The notes under the pieces: model-generated
What the model saw: only the letters and a program-made list of their open reading frames with translations
The model's database searches: none
What the model was told of the DNA's origin: nothing
Shown here: one piece after another, positions 60,520 through 64,000 of the stretch
How the letters are laid out: every line of letters starts with the position of its first letter
Position numbering within the stretch: position 1 is the first letter of the stretch
Program-made: the position numbers and the translations under genes
Assembly (NCBI RefSeq): GCF_006716815.1
Contig: NZ_VFPS01000001.1
Span: 682,001-746,000, forward strand
From: Microbacterium lacticum
GTDB lineage: Bacteria > Actinomycetota > Actinomycetes > Actinomycetales > Microbacteriaceae
DNA length: 64,000 nt
Reading direction: 5' to 3'

Positions 60520-61395
60520 GTGGACGAACTGGGTCAGCGGGTTCTCGTGGTCGCGTTCGACGGATGGAACGACGCCGGCGAAGCCGCCTCGGCCGCGGTG
60601 CGCCACATCCGCGAGTCGGGCGCGTATCGCGAGGTCTTCGCGGTCGACCCCGAGCTGTACTTCGACTACCAGTACACGCGGCCGCAGGTGCGGCTGGATG
60701 CCGACGGCTCGCGTTCGCTCGTCTGGCCCGACGCCACGCTGTGGCGGCCCCTGCATCCCGCCGACGGCACCCGCCTCTGGCTGCTGTCGGGCTTCGAGCC
60801 CGCGCGGGCGTGGCAGGCCTTCGTCGCCGAGCTGATCGACGCGGCGCTGCGCGAGGACATCACCGGCATCGTCGCGCTCGGCTCGATGATGTCGGATGTC
60901 CCGCACACGCGCCCCATCTCCATCTTCGCGGGCAGCGATAACGAGGCGCTGCGCGCGGAGTTCGGGCTCGAGAAGCCGACGTACGAAGGTCCGGCGGGCA
61001 TCCTCACGGTGCTCGCGACCGCCGCCGAAGCGGCGGGCATCCCGTGCGCCGCCCTCTGGGCGAGCGTGCCGCACTACGTCGCCGGACACACCCCGTCGCC
61101 GAAGGCGACCCTCGCCCTGCTCGACCGCCTCACCGACCTCACCGGCGCCGTCGTGCCCCGCGGCGAGCTGCCCGCCGAGTCGCTCGCGTGGGAGGCGTCG
61201 ATCGACGCGGCCGCGTCGGACGACGAGGAGATGACGGAGTACATCCACCAGCTCGAGCAGACCCGCGACACGTGGGATTCGCCGGAGGCCTCCGGTGACG
61301 CGATCGCGCAGGAGTTCGAGCGGTACCTCCGCCGCGGCGGCGACGGCCCCGGCCAGGGACCCAAGGGTCTCGGCGGCCCGGGCTCCGGCCGCTGA
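60520..61395 (+). CDS. PAC2 family protein
   Basis: 291 residues. VLVVAFDGWNDAGEAASAAV, FDYQYTRPQV, GIVALGSMMSDVPHTRP and SVPHYVAGHTPSPKAT are the conserved stretches of the actinobacterial PAC2 family (ATP-grasp-like proteasome assembly chaperone fold). Its cellular role in bacteria is not established. The C-terminus is a Gly-rich tail. Convergent with uppP, 40 bases apart. Confidence 0.9.
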   Translation: MDELGQRVLVVAFDGWNDAGEAASAAVRHIRESGAYREVFAVDPELYFDYQYTRPQVRLDADGSRSLVWPDATLWRPLHPADGTRLWLLSGFEPARAWQAFVAELIDAALREDITGIVALGSMMSDVPHTRPISIFAGSDNEALRAEFGLEKPTYEGPAGILTVLATAAEAAGIPCAALWASVPHYVAGHTPSPKATLALLDRLTDLTGAVVPRGELPAESLAWEASIDAAASDDEEMTEYIHQLEQTRDTWDSPEASGDAIAQEFERYLRRGGDGPGQGPKGLGGPGSGR

Positions 61396-61435
61396 TCGCT
61401 CCGCCGGACTCCGGGCGCTGACCGTCGCGCTGGCC

Positions 61436-62266
<831 letters not shown>

Positions 62267-62275
62267 GCCGGCCTT

Positions 62276-63643
62276 TCAGTACGTGCGGAGGAGGTCGGTC
62301 AGCACCCGCTGGCCGAACACGAGCGCGTCGATCGGGACGCGTTCATCCACCCCATGGAACATACCCGTGAAATCGAGGTCGTCGGGAAGGCGCAGCGGGG
62401 CGAATCCATACCCGGCGATGCCGAGTTCGGCGAGGGCCTTGTTGTCGGTGCCGCCGCCCATGAGATACGGCACCACCGGCACCCCCGGATCGTGCCGGCC
62501 GAGGGCGGCGACCATCGCCTCGACGAGGTCGCCGGAGAACGGCACCTCGAGCCCGATGTCCCGGTGGGCGATGTCGATGACGATGTCGTTGCCGACGATC
62601 CGCTGGATCTCGGCGAGCACGAGATCCTCCTGCCCGGGCAGGGTGCGCACGTCGATCGCCGCCGACGCGGCATCCGGGATCACGTTGTGCTTGTAGCCGG
62701 CCTCGAGACCGGTCGGATTCGTCGTCGTGCGGAACGTGGAGCGGAGGAACCCGGCCGCCGGCCCGGTCGCCGCGGCGACCGCGTCGGGGTCGGGTGCCCC
62801 GCCGTCGTCGGCGGAGTCGGACGCCGCGCCGCACAGCGCCGCGAGGGCGTCGACGGTCTGGCGGGTGGTGTCGGTGAGCTCGATCGGCCAGTCGGTGCGG
62901 CCGAGCGTCGCGACGGCCTCGGCGAGCCGTGTGACGGCGTTGTCGGGGTGCACACGGCTGCCGTGGCCCGCGGTGCCGCGGGCGCGCAGCCGCAGCCAGA
63001 CGAGGGCCTTCTCCCCCACCTGCAGGAGGTACGCGCGGCGGTCGCCGACGGGGATCGAGTAGCCGCCGACCTCGCTGATCGCCTCGGTGGCACCGGCGAA
63101 CCACTCCGGCCGGTCCCGCACGACCAGCTGCGAGCCCTCGACGCCGCCGTTCTCTTCGTCGGCGAAGAACACGAGCACGAGGTCGCGTTCGGGCTGCTCC
63201 CCCGCCCGGAGGAGCTCGGCGACGGATGCCAGGATCATGGCATCCATGTCCTTCATGTCGACGGCCCCTCGGCCCCACAGCAGGCCGTCGCGCACGACCC
63301 CCGCGAACGGGTCGACGCTCCAGTCGCCCGCGACGGCGGGGACGACATCGAGGTGTCCGTGCAGCACCAGCGCGGGCTTGTCGGAGCTGCGTCCCTTCAC
63401 CCGCGCCGCGACGTTCGTGCGCCGCGGGATCGGCTCGTAGTACTCCGGCTCCAGCCCGAGCGAGGCGAGGAACGTGCCGACGTACTCGGCCGCCTCGCGC
63501 TCGCCGTTCGCGCGGCCCTCGCCGTAGTTCGTCGTGTCGAACCGGATGAGGTCGCGCGCGATCCGCGCGACCTCGGGCAGATCGTCGCCGTCGCCACCCG
63601 GGAGAGGCGCGGTGGACGGTGCGGACGGCTCGGCTGCGCTCAT
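62276..63643 (-). CDS. M20 family metallopeptidase
   Basis: 455 residues. Zinc ligands and catalytic Asp in LVLHGHLDVVP (His97, Asp99), LWGRGAVDMKDMDAM, the Glu pair in FFADEENGG and the last His in YLMGGGTDNKA are all present. The dimerisation domain lies at about 195-330 (RARGTAGHGSRVHPDN). It is probably a dipeptidase or deacylase; M20 proteins in this place are common in actinobacteria. ATG 63643 is set by the -10. Confidence 0.9.
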   Translation of the reverse strand: MSAAEPSAPSTAPLPGGDGDDLPEVARIARDLIRFDTTNYGEGRANGEREAAEYVGTFLASLGLEPEYYEPIPRRTNVAARVKGRSSDKPALVLHGHLDVVPAVAGDWSVDPFAGVVRDGLLWGRGAVDMKDMDAMILASVAELLRAGEQPERDLVLVFFADEENGGVEGSQLVVRDRPEWFAGATEAISEVGGYSIPVGDRRAYLLQVGEKALVWLRLRARGTAGHGSRVHPDNAVTRLAEAVATLGRTDWPIELTDTTRQTVDALAALCGAASDSADDGGAPDPDAVAAATGPAAGFLRSTFRTTTNPTGLEAGYKHNVIPDAASAAIDVRTLPGQEDLVLAEIQRIVGNDIVIDIAHRDIGLEVPFSGDLVEAMVAALGRHDPGVPVVPYLMGGGTDNKALAELGIAGYGFAPLRLPDDLDFTGMFHGVDERVPIDALVFGQRVLTDLLRTY

Positions 63644-63649
63644 GCCCTC

Positions 63650-63655
63650 ACGCTA
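63650..63655 (-). promoter_or_regulatory. -10 element of leaderless M20-uppP operon
   Basis: Minus-strand TAGCGT, 6 bases, then ATG 63643. Confidence 0.7.
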
Positions 63656-63720
63656 CCGGGCACCGTGGCGCGCACCGAGACGGCCGACGCGCACCGAAAC
63701 GGTGACGTGCGCCGGAACAA

Positions 63721-63748
63721 GAAAAGGGCCCCATCCGGGGCCCTTTTC
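63721..63748. terminator. Rho-independent terminator, 12-bp stem with T-run
   Basis: GAAAAGGGCCCC (63721-63732) pairs with GGGGCCCTTTTC (63737-63748) around ATCC. The A4/T4 ends give a T-run on either strand. On the minus strand it would end a transcript coming from beyond the window edge, just past the tRNA-like sequence. Confidence 0.9.
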
Positions 63749-63765
63749 ACTGTATTCACACGCTG

Positions 63766-63806
63766 TGCGCGAGGGGGGACTTGAACTGACCTCGACCCCC
63801 TCGCGC
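63766..63806 (-). other. tRNA 3'-end-like sequence, candidate attachment site
   Basis: On the minus strand GTTCAAGTCCCCCC followed by TCGCGCA is the T loop, T stem and acceptor 3' side of a class II tRNA (leucine-like, acceptor GCGCGAG). The 5' rest of the tRNA is absent. The stretch GCGCGAGGGGG (63767-63777) also pairs with CCCCCTCGCGC (63796-63806). Tyrosine-recombinase elements integrate into such tRNA ends and leave a copy like this. Confidence 0.45.
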
Positions 63807-63831
63807 TCAGAATCATGGATCGGCGTTGAGG

Positions 63832-64000
63832 CCCGGAAACACGGGGCAGAACGGCAGTCAGCCTGTGCACAACTGCATCGAGATGCGCGCAGCTACACGT
63901 TGCTTAGCACCTGAGTTAGCACTTATGACACCGCCATGAGAGGGGGGGTTCGGCCCCCGCGAAACTGCGTTGCTGACCCTCGCTGGCCTGTGTTTCCGGG
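63832..64000. repeat. 11-bp inverted repeat at the right window edge
   Basis: CCCGGAAACAC (63832-63842) and GTGTTTCCGGG (63990-64000) are exact reverse complements 147 bases apart; the match may continue beyond the window. Between them no coding frame is seen; TTAGCAC occurs twice close together (about 63903 and 63915). Confidence 0.5.

Overview
The window is a continuous piece of chromosome from a high-GC (about 70%) Gram-positive actinobacterium, most probably a Microbacteriaceae member close to Microbacterium. This rests on the very high GC at third codon positions, the short TANNNT promoters sitting directly in front of start codons, actinobacterium-specific genes (RbpA, mIHF, PafBC, HelY, helicase-dead PriA, the DUF6704 protein in the trp operon) and a gene order that matches the conserved actinobacterial backbone. 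It is mostly core genome. The species call is inference; no 16S or similar marker is present.

Layout. 1-9.3 kb: end of an amidohydrolase gene, then a PyrR-controlled pyrimidine operon (pyrR-pyrB-pyrC-membrane protein-carA-carB-pyrF), nearly all joined by 4-base overlaps. 9.3-17.4 kb: gmk fused to an mIHF-type DNA-binding domain, rpoZ, metK, priA, fmt, rsmB, rpe. 17.5-18.7 kb: a glutaminase-STAS fusion on the minus strand. 18.7-24.9 kb: hisE-hisG-hisF-hisI running into a tryptophan block (membrane protein, DUF6704, trpC-trpB-trpA) without trpE. 25-33.7 kb: lgt, gltB-gltD, pyk and a strong terminator. 33.7-39.4 kb: tRNA-Leu(CAA), an ANTAR response regulator, a hotdog thioesterase, polA, a DUF885 protein.

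39.4-45.8 kb is the accessory, decaying part: a truncated and frameshifted GH6 cellulase/CBM2 remnant with a CebR-like operator still upstream, an LLM flavin oxidoreductase, an MFS transporter, an SGNH hydrolase, a second MFS gene with a large internal deletion, a GNAT acetyltransferase and the tail of an arsenate reductase-like gene. 45.8-49.6 kb: HdeD-like protein, SDR, and an NfeD-SPFH-GDPD operon. 49.6-57.6 kb: rbpA, convergent with the minus-strand run pafB-pafC-tatA-tatC-helY-lnt. 57.6-63.7 kb: FKBP lipoprotein, trmI, HAD phosphatase, PAC2 protein, uppP and an M20 peptidase. The last 260 bases hold a terminator, a tRNA 3'-end-like sequence and inverted repeats that look like the edge of an integrated element.

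The two signals worth most attention are dispersed. (1) The heptamer GGATGCC/GGCATCC occurs about 100 times by hand count, in both orientations, in genes, spacers and a terminator stem, and it overrides normal codon choice. (2) Fifteen starts are preceded by a TANNNT-type hexamer exactly 6-7 bases upstream, meaning much of this region is probably expressed from leaderless mRNAs.
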